A stretch of 43,932 bases of DNA from Methanomassiliicoccales archaeon UBA280 (GTDB lineage: Archaea; Thermoplasmatota; Thermoplasmata; SG8-5): positions 1 to 43,932 of the forward strand of contig DAKD01000031.1 of assembly GCA_002499085.1 (NCBI GenBank), read 5' to 3'. The notes beneath the pieces are model-generated. The model saw nothing but the letters and a program-made list of their open reading frames with translations. It did no database searches and was not told the origin of the DNA. Below, piece by piece: positions 22,404-31,074 of this stretch. Within the stretch, counting starts at the first letter, position 1. Each line of letters opens with the position of its first letter. The translations under genes were made by a program, and so were the position numbers.

Positions 22404-22529
22404 ATGAGCAAAACAGAACTGTCTGATTTCAATCCTGAATCACTCAATAAACTCGACTTGCCAGAGAATACGACTCTGTACGAAGGCACTCTTCTGGAGA
22501 TTATGAAACGCTGCAGGCAGGTGGAATGA
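22404..22529 (+). CDS. 41-residue ORF translationally coupled to the M20 peptidase gene
   Basis: ATG 22404 lies about 25 nt after a TATA-like GTTTAATACC (22374-22383), consistent with a leaderless mRNA. The stop overlaps the next start (ATGA, 22526-22529). The peptide (MSKTELSDFNPESLNKLDLP..., ending LLEIMKRCRQVE) has a helical C-terminus and no known motif. The promoter geometry and the stop-start overlap are the evidence that it is translated. It may be a leader or partner peptide for the peptidase. Confidence 0.55.
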   Translation: MSKTELSDFNPESLNKLDLPENTTLYEGTLLEIMKRCRQVE

Positions 22530-23644
22530 TGGAAGATGTTCTGGAACTGACAAAAAAACTGGTGTCCATACCGAGCACGATCGGCAATACGCACGAAATA
22601 GAGGGATTCGTAGTTGACAGTCTATCCAAAGTTAAGGAGGCGGAAGCAAGCCTCTTGCCTGTCAAAGGCATTGGAAACAATGTGGTGGTAAGTGTTATTC
22701 ATGACACAAGCTGGCCGACAATACTTTTCAATGGCCATCTGGACACGGTCGAGGTCTGCAAGGGATGGGAGCGGGACCCTTTCAAACCCGAGACCCAGGG
22801 CGACAGCCTCTACGGGCTTGGAAGCGCCGATATGAAGTCCGGCGTGGCAATTGCCATGCTTGCCTTCGAGCACCTTGCCGGATTGGGCTGCGTCAATGTC
22901 AGATTTGCAGGTTCGGTTGACGAGGAAGGCGACTCCGCGGGAGCATTCGCGCTTCTGGACAGCGGGATTTCCGCAGACCTGTGCCTTATTCCTGAACCCT
23001 CCGGAGGAAAGGTCATGATGGGCTGCAGGGGCAGGGTGGTGTTCGAGGCCGAAGTGAGAGGCACGAGCGCCCATGGGTCCAGACCGGGCGACGGCGTGAA
23101 CGCTATCAACGAAGCAAGCAGGCTTGTCAGTGAACTGGACAATGTACCCCTTATCAAGCACCCGCAACTGGGGACAGGCTCGGTCTGCGTGCTTGAAATG
23201 ACCGGCGGGACCCGGACCCTTTCGGTTCCTGACACATGCTGGATGAAGATAGACAGGCATTATGTGACCGGCGAGACGAAGGACTCGATGCTTGCCGATA
23301 TCCGCAATGCCGCGGCCAAGCTGGGAAGCAGAGCAAGCTTTGACATATCCTACTGGAAGCAACGCCCGACGCCTTTCCTGGACCCTTACATAACGGAAAA
23401 CGAGGGCCTCGTGAGGCGGTTCGCCGAAGCTGTGGGCGGGGAATCCTCATACGGCAAATCCGTCGGCGACTACAATGCCTTCGCTAAAGTCATGCCAACT
23501 GCGGTTTACGGCCCCATGGGCACAAACTGGCACGCTCCGGACGAGCATGTCAGCATACGCTCCATCGAAGAATGCATGGCCGGTTACATGCGCTTTGCTG
23601 ACTCATTGGCCGATAACAAGCCTTTTATTGCACCTCAACATTGA
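22526..23644 (+). CDS. M20 family metallopeptidase/deacylase (ArgE/DapE/CPG2-like)
   Basis: This two-zinc amidohydrolase has the full set of family residues: NGHLDTV (H71, D73), GLGSADMKSG (D102), SVDEEGDSAG (catalytic Glu near 133), IPEPSG and a C-terminal GTNWHAPDEHV metal histidine. A dimerisation (lid) domain interrupts the catalytic domain at about 170-280. The substrate is uncertain: acyl-amino acids, succinyl-DAP or LysW-linked lysine are family possibilities. It is in an apparent operon with the upstream mini-ORF and the downstream KaiC-like ATPase. Confidence 0.9.
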   Translation: MMEDVLELTKKLVSIPSTIGNTHEIEGFVVDSLSKVKEAEASLLPVKGIGNNVVVSVIHDTSWPTILFNGHLDTVEVCKGWERDPFKPETQGDSLYGLGSADMKSGVAIAMLAFEHLAGLGCVNVRFAGSVDEEGDSAGAFALLDSGISADLCLIPEPSGGKVMMGCRGRVVFEAEVRGTSAHGSRPGDGVNAINEASRLVSELDNVPLIKHPQLGTGSVCVLEMTGGTRTLSVPDTCWMKIDRHYVTGETKDSMLADIRNAAAKLGSRASFDISYWKQRPTPFLDPYITENEGLVRRFAEAVGGESSYGKSVGDYNAFAKVMPTAVYGPMGTNWHAPDEHVSIRSIEECMAGYMRFADSLADNKPFIAPQH

Positions 23645-23666
23645 AGCATCCGGAGTGGCAGCGCAC

Positions 23667-24368
23667 ATGAAACGAGTGAAGACCTACATTCACGGGCTTG
23701 ACGACATACTTCAGGGAGGCATCCCGCAGGGGCACATCGTCCTGCTGGCCGGCGAGCCCGGCACATACAAATCATCCGTCGCCTTCAACATAATCTACAA
23801 CAATGTGAAGAACGACAAGCACGTTGCCTGCTATATAACTCTCGAGCAGGGTCGGGAGAGCCTCATCCAACAGATGTCGCAGATGGGCATGGACATCGGA
23901 ACGGTGGGCAGCAACCTCAGCATCGTCGACCTGGCGCTCATTAGGAAGAACCTGGAGAAGCTCGGGCAGCAGTCCTGGATGCAGATATTCAAGACATACG
24001 CATGCAACCTCAAGGACAATATTGACTATTCAATCCTGGTCATCGATTCGCTCCCGGTTCTCACAATACTCGCCGAATTCCAGAATCCAAGGGTCGAGCT
24101 GTTCCATTTCTTCGAATGGCTCAGGGAGATGAACATCACCTGCATCATCATCTCGGAGATGAAGATGGGCCGCGAGGAATACGGAAACATGGGCGAGGAC
24201 TTCCTCTCCGACGGCATCGTGCTGCTCAAGATGGAGAAGGTGAGCGACGTCAACATGCAGAGGCGCATCAGGATAGTGAAAATGAGAGCGACCGAGCATA
24301 GTTCGGATTTCTTCACACTGCTTTTCGGGAAGGCCGGATTCACCGCGACCAGAGTGATAAGCGAGTAG
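23667..24368 (+). CDS. KaiC/RadA-like RecA-fold ATPase
   Basis: A single RecA-fold domain of 233 residues: GLDDILQGGIPQGHIVLLAGEPGTYKS carries Walker A (GEPGTYKS), and SILVIDSLPVL is Walker B. It resembles stand-alone archaeal KaiC-like or RAD55 proteins used in signalling. There is no DNA-binding extension. ATG 23667 has GGAG (23651-23654) 12 nt upstream; GTG 23655 is an in-frame alternative. It starts 22 nt after the peptidase stop and is followed six nt later by a small membrane protein gene. Confidence 0.85.
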   Translation: MKRVKTYIHGLDDILQGGIPQGHIVLLAGEPGTYKSSVAFNIIYNNVKNDKHVACYITLEQGRESLIQQMSQMGMDIGTVGSNLSIVDLALIRKNLEKLGQQSWMQIFKTYACNLKDNIDYSILVIDSLPVLTILAEFQNPRVELFHFFEWLREMNITCIIISEMKMGREEYGNMGEDFLSDGIVLLKMEKVSDVNMQRRIRIVKMRATEHSSDFFTLLFGKAGFTATRVISE

Positions 24369-24373
24369 ATAGC

Positions 24374-24610
24374 ATGGCCAAGAACCTTGTCAAAGCCGGC
24401 CTGGGATTCGGGATCGTGTCGTACTGCCTTGTGCTTCTGGTTTCCCGGGACGCTCCGGTTTTTACCCTGGCAATCATGGGCGCTTTGGCCCTCTTTATCA
24501 TGGCTTCGTCAATGTGGATCCTTTGGAAAGGCAGCCCGGACCGCGCCGGGTCACCCCAGTGTGAAAAAGGCGCTGAACAGCCTGAGAACCGGGATGAAGT
24601 CATCCATTGA
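24374..24610 (+). CDS. Small two-helix membrane protein
   Basis: This 78-residue protein has two predicted transmembrane helices (about 9-23 and 31-50) and a short charged cytosolic tail. I recognise no family. It closely follows the KaiC-like gene and could tether it to the membrane, but this is inferred from position only. Its 3' end overlaps the convergent glycosyltransferase gene by 11 nt. Confidence 0.6.
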   Translation: MAKNLVKAGLGFGIVSYCLVLLVSRDAPVFTLAIMGALALFIMASSMWILWKGSPDRAGSPQCEKGAEQPENRDEVIH

Positions 24611-25793
24611 TTCTCTTGTACGGTATTCCGGCCTTTGCCATCCTCCCGGCGTGCACGTCCTCTGTCCTTTTGTATATCGTTTCAAGCTTCTGCATGCACA
24701 TGTCAGTGTTGAATTGGGAAACGCTTGAGGCAGCGTTCTTCCGCATCTCGTCCGGCGCGTCAAGGCACATTGCCATCTTCTCCGCGCAGTCCCTTGGGTC
24801 CTCTCTGAAGAGATAGCCGTTGTATCCGGGCTTTATGACATCCGGTATCACCCTGTAATCAATTCCGGCCACCGGTTTTCCGCTCGCCAGGGCTTCGGTC
24901 ATAACTATGCCCAGCGTCTCAAATTTCGAGGCAAGCACGAAGGAGTCGGCTGCAGCGTAGTACATTGGCAATTCCTCCGCGGGAACGAAGCCTGCGAATA
25001 TCACCCTGTCCTCGAGGCGCTTCTCCCTGACCTGGGCTTCGTACGCAGCCTTGGCCGGGCCGTTCCCCGCGATGAGAAGCTTGGCATTCGGCCTTGTCTT
25101 TCTAAGCACATTCATGGCATCCAGCACAAGCCCTATGTTCTTCTCTGCGGACACACGCCCGACATGGAGTATCACCTCGTTGTCCTCGAGGCCGTGCTTT
25201 TGCCTCACTGAGTCGCCCCGGACGTTCGGGTTGAAAATGTCCGTCTCTATCCCGGGGAACACCCAATCCGTGTATGCCATGGCCGGGACAAGCTTCCTCA
25301 ACTCCTCGATCGCATTGTTGGACGGGGCCGCGACCCCGTCGCTTCTCTGGCAGAGAGGCTTCAGGTACAGCCAGAAGAGCCGCTCCATGAACTTTATGTC
25401 CAGGTTGGCAGGGAAGTAATGATGCACCTCGTTCACCCAGGTATGGAAATGAAGAAGTATCGGGATCTTGAGAATTCTCGAGGAGAGCATGGCTTTGAAT
25501 CCCATGAATGCCACGCCATGGGTATGCAGTATCTGGATGTCGTTCTCGCGCAGCAGAATGTCCTTTCTCTTTGACAGCCTCATTGCCATCCGGTAATCCG
25601 GATACAGGGGGAATTCACGTGCGGGGAACAGAAAGGTCCTGTCATCCTCCTTGGCCTTTCCCTGGCTGTCGGCCGGGGCAAAGATGTAGACCTTGTGCCC
25701 CCTCTTCTCCAGACCGGATTTGAACTTGTCCACGCTGGCAACAATCCCGTCCATCGTCGGGTACCAGGAGTCCGTGAACATCGCGATTCTCAT
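24600..25793 (-). CDS. GT4 family glycosyltransferase
   Basis: This 397-residue GT-B enzyme has the N-terminal MRIAMFTDSWYPTMDGI motif shared with glycolipid synthases, a sugar-nucleotide site in HVGRVSAEKNIG, and the EX7E-type FVLASKFETLGIVMTEALASGKPV. It probably transfers a sugar from NDP-sugar to a lipid at the inner membrane face. The exact acceptor is unknown. ATG 25793 overlaps the stop of thiDN (ATGA), so both genes form an operon. Confidence 0.9.
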   Translation of the reverse strand: MRIAMFTDSWYPTMDGIVASVDKFKSGLEKRGHKVYIFAPADSQGKAKEDDRTFLFPAREFPLYPDYRMAMRLSKRKDILLRENDIQILHTHGVAFMGFKAMLSSRILKIPILLHFHTWVNEVHHYFPANLDIKFMERLFWLYLKPLCQRSDGVAAPSNNAIEELRKLVPAMAYTDWVFPGIETDIFNPNVRGDSVRQKHGLEDNEVILHVGRVSAEKNIGLVLDAMNVLRKTRPNAKLLIAGNGPAKAAYEAQVREKRLEDRVIFAGFVPAEELPMYYAAADSFVLASKFETLGIVMTEALASGKPVAGIDYRVIPDVIKPGYNGYLFREDPRDCAEKMAMCLDAPDEMRKNAASSVSQFNTDMCMQKLETIYKRTEDVHAGRMAKAGIPYKRING

Positions 25794-27097
25794 TGCCCCA
25801 TCTCCAGGATTCTTCTCAGTTTCCGCACAAGTTCCCCGGGATCGTGCGCCAACAGCCTAATCATCGGTTCCTTCCCGCATGAGCCCGGGTCATGTATCGC
25901 ATCCGGGACATATCCCAGGTCTTTAATTGCTTTTGCGGTGCCCCACTCCATCGAGCTTGAGGATTTCGGCTCGTCCTTCCTGTCAAACCCGCCCACGGTG
26001 AATCCTGCCTTTGTTATATCCCCGAGAAGTTCGGCAGAGTACCTGAGGTTTAACGCGCACCGAATCTGCGGATCATGGCTCATTGCTGCGAGAACAACCC
26101 TTCCGACATGCGAGTCCCTTCCGAATACCGGTGTTCCCAGCGTTGCCACGCGCCCACCCTTGAGATTTATCCTGGAATCCAGCGAGCAGATGCCTTCGGG
26201 ACCCTTTGCGCCCGCAAGTCCGAAGGCCAAATTGTTGCCGACCTCGGCGATGCATCCGGGCGGAAGTATTGAAACAAGCTCTGAAACAGCATTGCCCATC
26301 TCATACCCATGCGCAGCCTTTTCCCCGTTTATGGCGGAGCCCGGCCCGGCCCCGCCGTAACCTTGCCAAGCAGCAATGTCCATTGCCCTTGCCATATCTT
26401 TTTTGGCTCTGTTCACAGCTTCGCGGGTTCCCGAACCTCTGGCAATGTGACCGGCAATCATTGCCGAGTATGTGCATCCTGTGCCGCGGGAATCCTGGAG
26501 AGCCCCTTGTCCAGCTAGGTTGTATTTTCCTTCCGAATCTAGGAAAACATCGGTTCCCTTTGATTCCGAGAAATGGCCCCCTTTAACCAGTGCGGCTTTT
26601 GCGCCAAGTTCGATTATTGCCTTGCATGCAATAGCCGCGGTTTCGGGATTTCTAACTTCCAGGTCGGTCAAGGCAGAAGCTTCCGATGCATTTGGGGTTA
26701 GGAGCGCGGAAACAGGCACCAGGCCGTGCCGGTAGGCATCCAGTAATTCATCATCCAGAAGATTGAATCCCGAACTCGAGGCAAATACCGGGTCGGTTAC
26801 CGCAGGAATGTCCAGGTTCCGGACGATGTCTGCAACCAGTCTCGCGGTTTCGGCATTCGCCATCATGCCTATCTTCACAGCATCCGGTTTGGCCTCTTCC
26901 AGGACCTTTCGTATCTGTTTGCTCAGCAAGTCAGCCGGAACGGGCCTTAATTCAGAGAAGGAGGCGAGGTTCTGGACCGTCAGCGTGGCAGCAACTGGCA
27001 TTGCCCTCACACCCAGGAATGCCAGGGCCCTGATGTCAGCTGACAGGCCTGAATGTCCGGCAGGGTCAAGTCCCGAAATACAGAGAACCGAATGCAT
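25790..27097 (-). CDS. thiDN: Bifunctional HMP kinase/HMP-P kinase and thiamine-phosphate synthase (ThiD-ThiN)
   Basis: Residues 1 to about 255 are ThiD, with CISGLDPAGHSGLSADIRA at the start and the DSRGTGCTYSAMIA anion hole and catalytic Asp region. The rest (about 270-435) is ThiN, the archaeal replacement for ThiE (EVGNNLAFGLAGAKGPEGI and HDPGSCGKEPMIRLLA). Together they phosphorylate hydroxymethylpyrimidine and couple it to thiazole phosphate. No THI-box riboswitch is evident in the short region upstream. Confidence 0.92.
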   Translation of the reverse strand: MHSVLCISGLDPAGHSGLSADIRALAFLGVRAMPVAATLTVQNLASFSELRPVPADLLSKQIRKVLEEAKPDAVKIGMMANAETARLVADIVRNLDIPAVTDPVFASSSGFNLLDDELLDAYRHGLVPVSALLTPNASEASALTDLEVRNPETAAIACKAIIELGAKAALVKGGHFSESKGTDVFLDSEGKYNLAGQGALQDSRGTGCTYSAMIAGHIARGSGTREAVNRAKKDMARAMDIAAWQGYGGAGPGSAINGEKAAHGYEMGNAVSELVSILPPGCIAEVGNNLAFGLAGAKGPEGICSLDSRINLKGGRVATLGTPVFGRDSHVGRVVLAAMSHDPQIRCALNLRYSAELLGDITKAGFTVGGFDRKDEPKSSSSMEWGTAKAIKDLGYVPDAIHDPGSCGKEPMIRLLAHDPGELVRKLRRILEMGQ

Positions 27098-27140
27098 GAG
27101 ACCTCATATCCATTAACGATTATAACCTTACGGATGGACA

Positions 27141-28403
27141 TCATTTCCGGATGAAGTGCTTGAGAAGAGGCCAGATGAAGCTTGGCCTGTGCGCTGCATC
27201 GTCCATTTTGTAGAAGAACAGGATGTAGGACGCGGTAGAAATAATGTAGAGCGTCGTGGATATTAGGAACGGCAGAAGAAGGTCCCCCGTGTCCCAGATG
27301 AACCCTCCGATGAAGACGCCCGCCGCATGGGTGAGCATCCAGGCGAAGCCGGTGTAGCTCTGCGCTGTGGCTCTGAGGGAATGCGGGAGCTGGCTCATCA
27401 TGAATGATGTCATTATAGGGCCGGGAACGTTCATCAGCGATGCCCTGACCACGAAGAGTATCACGACCAGGAAAAGCCACGCTGTGAACGGAATCATTAT
27501 CATTGCGATGATTGACACACCGTGGAAAGCTGCGGTTATCATGACGCTTCCGCGCTTCTCTGCCATTCTCGGGAGGTAGAGCGTGATTGCGGCCATGACG
27601 AAAGCCTGCATTGCGAAAAGGATGCCAATGGTGCCAAGGTCCAGCTCGAACCTGAGCTTGAAATATATCGGGAAGTAAGGTATGAGCACTCCGGCCCCGA
27701 TGCCTGTGAGGGCCTGCGGTATCGCGAACTTGGTCATCATGACCCAGTGCTTCCTCTCGGTGCGGTTGGTTCCCTTGACAGCCTTCTTCGGCCTGTCTGT
27801 CTTAACCTGCATCATCAGGGCTATGGCCACAAATTTGAGGAGGAAAGCGACCATGAATATCATGCGGTAGGCAGGCTCGTTTGTGAAACCGAAATAGGAG
27901 ATGAACAGCATGGGGATGAATCCGCCGACCAGCATGATTGCCCCCGAGCCCATGTGCGCGACTATGGAATTGAGGCTGAACAGGTATTTCCGTCTTTTCT
28001 GCGTGGTCTTCTCCGACAGAAATGCGCTGAAGGCCGGACCGGTGAAACCGCTGCTCGCGCCGAGCAGGATTGCAGCCATGAAGAATGCGGGCAGCGAGCT
28101 GAAGAGAGCGAAATGCATCATGCCCAATGTGCCGAGGGCAAAACCGAACAGTATGGTCTTCTTGCGGCCGAACCTGTCGGCTATCAAACCGCTGGCCAGA
28201 AGGACAATGACATGGCTGACTTCCATTATGAGCGACAAGCTGCCGAAAACAACATTGGAATAGCCCAGCGCGTTCAGGTACAGCACCAGGACGAAGCCGT
28301 TTATCGCGAAGCTCATGTTGTCTATGAGCCCGGCTGATATCATCCTTCTCGCGTCTTTCCGGAAACCTGTGAATCTCCTGAACGGGCCTGGCTTCTTGGG
28401 CAT
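27141..28403 (-). CDS. Major facilitator superfamily transporter
   Basis: This 420-residue membrane protein with about 12 helices has the MFS loop 2-3 signature (GLIADRFGRKKT) and a matching half-repeat later (LYLPRMAEKRGS). Substrate is not evident. ATG 28403 is chosen because a minus-strand TATA (TTTAAAA, near 28425-28431) lies about 25 nt upstream; the open frame beyond it runs into the divergent GTPase gene. It precedes thiDN on the same strand, so a link to thiamine precursor uptake is possible but only by neighbourhood. Confidence 0.88.
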   Translation of the reverse strand: MPKKPGPFRRFTGFRKDARRMISAGLIDNMSFAINGFVLVLYLNALGYSNVVFGSLSLIMEVSHVIVLLASGLIADRFGRKKTILFGFALGTLGMMHFALFSSLPAFFMAAILLGASSGFTGPAFSAFLSEKTTQKRRKYLFSLNSIVAHMGSGAIMLVGGFIPMLFISYFGFTNEPAYRMIFMVAFLLKFVAIALMMQVKTDRPKKAVKGTNRTERKHWVMMTKFAIPQALTGIGAGVLIPYFPIYFKLRFELDLGTIGILFAMQAFVMAAITLYLPRMAEKRGSVMITAAFHGVSIIAMIMIPFTAWLFLVVILFVVRASLMNVPGPIMTSFMMSQLPHSLRATAQSYTGFAWMLTHAAGVFIGGFIWDTGDLLLPFLISTTLYIISTASYILFFYKMDDAAHRPSFIWPLLKHFIRK

Positions 28404-28494
28404 CGGACACCGGATACCAGTCCCCGTTTTAAAGATGTGGCCAGTTTTTCCGTAGGCAAAATATATATCCATAGCCCCATTTGACTGAGATGCC

Positions 28495-29598
28495 ATGGCC
28501 ACGATCGAAGAGCAGATAAAGGAGATCCAGGACGAGATAGACAAGACGCAGAAGAACAAGGCCACAGAGCATCACATCGGAAAGCTCAAAGCCAAGATTT
28601 CCAGGCTGAGGGACGAGGCCGAGAAGCGCCGCAGCTCAGGCGGTGCCACGGGCAAGAGCTATGCTGTCAAGAAATCAGGAAACGCCACCGTGGGCCTTGT
28701 CGGATTCCCCAGCGTTGGAAAGAGCACGCTCCTGACAAAGATAACCGAGGCGAAGAGCGAGATAGCCGCCTACGAATTCACGACCCTGGATGTCATCCCG
28801 GGAGTCCTTGACTACCGCGGGGCCAAGATACAGGTCCTGGACATGCCTGGCATGGTGAAGGGAGCGTCGACCGGGCGGGGCCGGGGCAGGGAAATCCTCT
28901 CCGTGATCAGGTCGCTTGACCTCATACTGCTTTTCCTGGACGTGCATCACATCCAGTGGGAAGTCCTGGAGAAGGAGCTGTACGCTTCGGGCGTGAGGCT
29001 GAACGGCAGGCCGCCGGACATCAACCTCTCCAAGAAAGACAGGGGCGGAATCGAGGTCCACCCGACCCTGGAACTGACAAAGATAGATGTGGAACTTGCA
29101 TCGGACATCGTGAGGGAGTACGGCTTCATCAACGCCGATGTCGTAATCAGGGAGGACGTCACAGAGGACCAGCTTATTGATTTTCTGTCCGGGAACAGGG
29201 TGTATATCCCCGCATTCCTGGTCCTGAACAAGATTGACATCGTGGACCCGGGGCACCTTGCCAAGCTGAAGAGGAAGCTGCGCGGATGGAAGATCGTGCC
29301 GATTTCTGCAGACAGCGAGATAGGCCTTGAAGAACTCAAGGAGGAGATTTACAGCACGCTGGAGTTCATCAGCGTATTCATGAAGCCCCAGGGCAAACCG
29401 GCCGACATGAAGGATCCCATGGTTGTCAAGGCCGGCTCCACCGTGGGAATGATCTGCGAAATCATCCACAGGGATTTCAGGAGGAAATTCAGGTACGCGA
29501 CCGTATGGGGCAAGAGCGCGAAGTTTCCCGGGCAGACAGTCAGCATAGACCATGAGCTTGCGGACGGGGACATACTCACAATCGTTGTCAAAAGGTAA
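28495..29598 (+). CDS. DRG-family GTP-binding protein
   Basis: This OBG-type translation-associated GTPase has an N-terminal coiled coil (1-48), G1 GFPSVGKST (70-78), G3 DMPG, G4 NKID and a C-terminal TGS domain ending DILTIVVKR. Eukaryotic Drg/Rbg relatives act on ribosomes with a Dfrp partner. TATA box AATATATATCC near 28461 precedes ATG 28495. It is divergent from the MFS gene and followed 33 nt later by pcm. Confidence 0.95.
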   Translation: MATIEEQIKEIQDEIDKTQKNKATEHHIGKLKAKISRLRDEAEKRRSSGGATGKSYAVKKSGNATVGLVGFPSVGKSTLLTKITEAKSEIAAYEFTTLDVIPGVLDYRGAKIQVLDMPGMVKGASTGRGRGREILSVIRSLDLILLFLDVHHIQWEVLEKELYASGVRLNGRPPDINLSKKDRGGIEVHPTLELTKIDVELASDIVREYGFINADVVIREDVTEDQLIDFLSGNRVYIPAFLVLNKIDIVDPGHLAKLKRKLRGWKIVPISADSEIGLEELKEEIYSTLEFISVFMKPQGKPADMKDPMVVKAGSTVGMICEIIHRDFRRKFRYATVWGKSAKFPGQTVSIDHELADGDILTIVVKR

Positions 29599-29631
29599 GC
29601 ATTTTAACCAAGTAGCGGGATACCATCAAGG

Positions 29632-30276
29632 ATGTACGAGCAGGCCAGAAAGGACATGGTCGCGAAGCTTGAAAAGGTCGGTTATGTGAAATCCCGGGCT
29701 GTGAAGAGAGCTATGGAGACCATACCCAGGCATATTTTTGTCCCTGAAGAGATGCAGAGGTTCGCACATGCGGACACGCCCATGGACATTGGCGAAGGCC
29801 AGACCATATCCGCGCCTCACATGGTTGCAATGATGCTCGAGATCCTTGAACTGAGCAAGGGCATGAAGGTCCTGGAGGTTGGCTGCGGGTCCGGGTACCA
29901 CGCATCGCTGGCAGCTTATATGGTGGGGGCAGAGGGCCATGTTTTCACAATCGACATCATCGAGAGCCTGACTGTTAAGGCGAAAGCCCATATCGCCCAG
30001 ATTGGCCTGCAGGACAGGATTACAGTGATCCGCGGGGACGGCTCCAAGGGCCTGGAGGCAGAGGCTCCGTTCGACAGGATAATGGCAGCCTGCAGCGCCC
30101 CAAGGGTTCCCCAGCCCCTGATAGACCAACTCGCTGACCCGGGAATAGCCGTGATTCCGGTGGGCACGGGCTTCAGCCAGAGCCTGGCCATCGTCAGAAA
30201 GAATAACGCGAGAGTCGACATAACCGAAGAGGCAGGGGTCGCCTTTGTACCTATGCGCGGCGAGTATGGGAGATAA
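29632..30276 (+). CDS. pcm: Protein-L-isoaspartate O-methyltransferase
   Basis: This SAM-dependent enzyme starts repair of isoaspartyl residues in aged proteins. AMETIPRHIFVPEEMQRFAH, GEGQTISAPHMVAMMLE and VLEVGCGSGYHASLAA (motif I) are the family signatures. Its last codons (RGEYGR) are copied 95 bp downstream as part of a 24-bp repeat. Confidence 0.95.
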   Translation: MYEQARKDMVAKLEKVGYVKSRAVKRAMETIPRHIFVPEEMQRFAHADTPMDIGEGQTISAPHMVAMMLEILELSKGMKVLEVGCGSGYHASLAAYMVGAEGHVFTIDIIESLTVKAKAHIAQIGLQDRITVIRGDGSKGLEAEAPFDRIMAACSAPRVPQPLIDQLADPGIAVIPVGTGFSQSLAIVRKNNARVDITEEAGVAFVPMRGEYGR

Positions 30277-30372
30277 TTTCAAATAATCGGCGCGCACAAG
30301 CCCAATTCCCGGTTCTCTCCGCCTTCCGTTAAAGGGAATTAGGCGCAGTGCGCGGCGAGTACGGGAGATAAT
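30254..30372. repeat. 24-bp direct repeat of the pcm 3' end, with intervening hairpin
   Basis: TGCGCGGCGAGTATGGGAGA plus TAAT (30254-30277) recurs at 30349-30372 with one C/T change. Between the copies AATTCCC (30304-30310) pairs with GGGAATT (30334-30340). The region sits between convergent pcm and the HAD phosphatase gene, so it may serve as a bidirectional terminator created by a local duplication. Confidence 0.7.
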
Positions 30373-31013
30373 CATTCAAAGCAGGGCAGGATGTCCCTCA
30401 GGTCGTCCGACTCTATGACTATATCCGCGCCCTTTATCGCCTCGGCATCGATGGGATTGAAAGCTATTCCGTAACCGGCTATTTTGAACATGGACACATC
30501 CACCCAGCTGTTCCCGATTGCAGCGCATCTCTCCGGGCGCACACCGAACTCGGCCATGACCGATCTGAGCGCGGAGGCTTTGTCTCTCAGTTCCACTCTC
30601 AGGATGCCGTCGCCGAGCAGCCTGCCGTTCAAATCAGCCGTCAGTCCGTTGGACATGACCCTCTCCACGCCGCACATTTCCCCGATATGCTCGGCCAGAA
30701 GGTCGATTCCCCCGCTGACAATGCATGTCTTCACGCCGGCCTCTCGCAGCTTCTCGACAGTCTCCTTTGCGCCTTTCACTATCCTGGCGCCCATCAGTAT
30801 TTCCTTTATCTTGGCAAGTGAGATGTCCGGATCTATCTCCTTCCACATGGCTATGTCGGACCGCATGAATTCCTGGTCGTCGATTTTACCTGAGCAGTAG
30901 GCTTCCAGCGATTCCGAATTGTCCACGCCGAAATGCCTGTGCACCCATTCCCATGAACTGCGCTCCGCAACTATCACGCCGTCCAGGTCGAAAGCCGCCA
31001 TGTCGAATCTCAT
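30372..31013 (-). CDS. HAD-family phosphatase (phosphoserine phosphatase-like)
   Basis: This 213-residue HAD phosphatase has motif I FDLDGVI (nucleophile D9, acid D11), motif II IVSGG, a motif III-like lysine (DKASALR) and motif IV GNSWVDVSMF (GN in place of the commoner GD). The C1 cap is helical. It is similar to SerB, so phosphoserine is a candidate substrate, but the key serine-binding residues cannot be judged here. It is divergent from the TraB-like gene, with TATA-like GGTTAAAATAGG upstream on the minus strand. Confidence 0.85.
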   Translation of the reverse strand: MRFDMAAFDLDGVIVAERSSWEWVHRHFGVDNSESLEAYCSGKIDDQEFMRSDIAMWKEIDPDISLAKIKEILMGARIVKGAKETVEKLREAGVKTCIVSGGIDLLAEHIGEMCGVERVMSNGLTADLNGRLLGDGILRVELRDKASALRSVMAEFGVRPERCAAIGNSWVDVSMFKIAGYGIAFNPIDAEAIKGADIVIESDDLRDILPCFE

Positions 31014-31074
31014 CGGCCGTTGTTAAGTTCTTGACCTATTTTAACCTTCCAGCAGGAATAAATACCCGGTTGCC

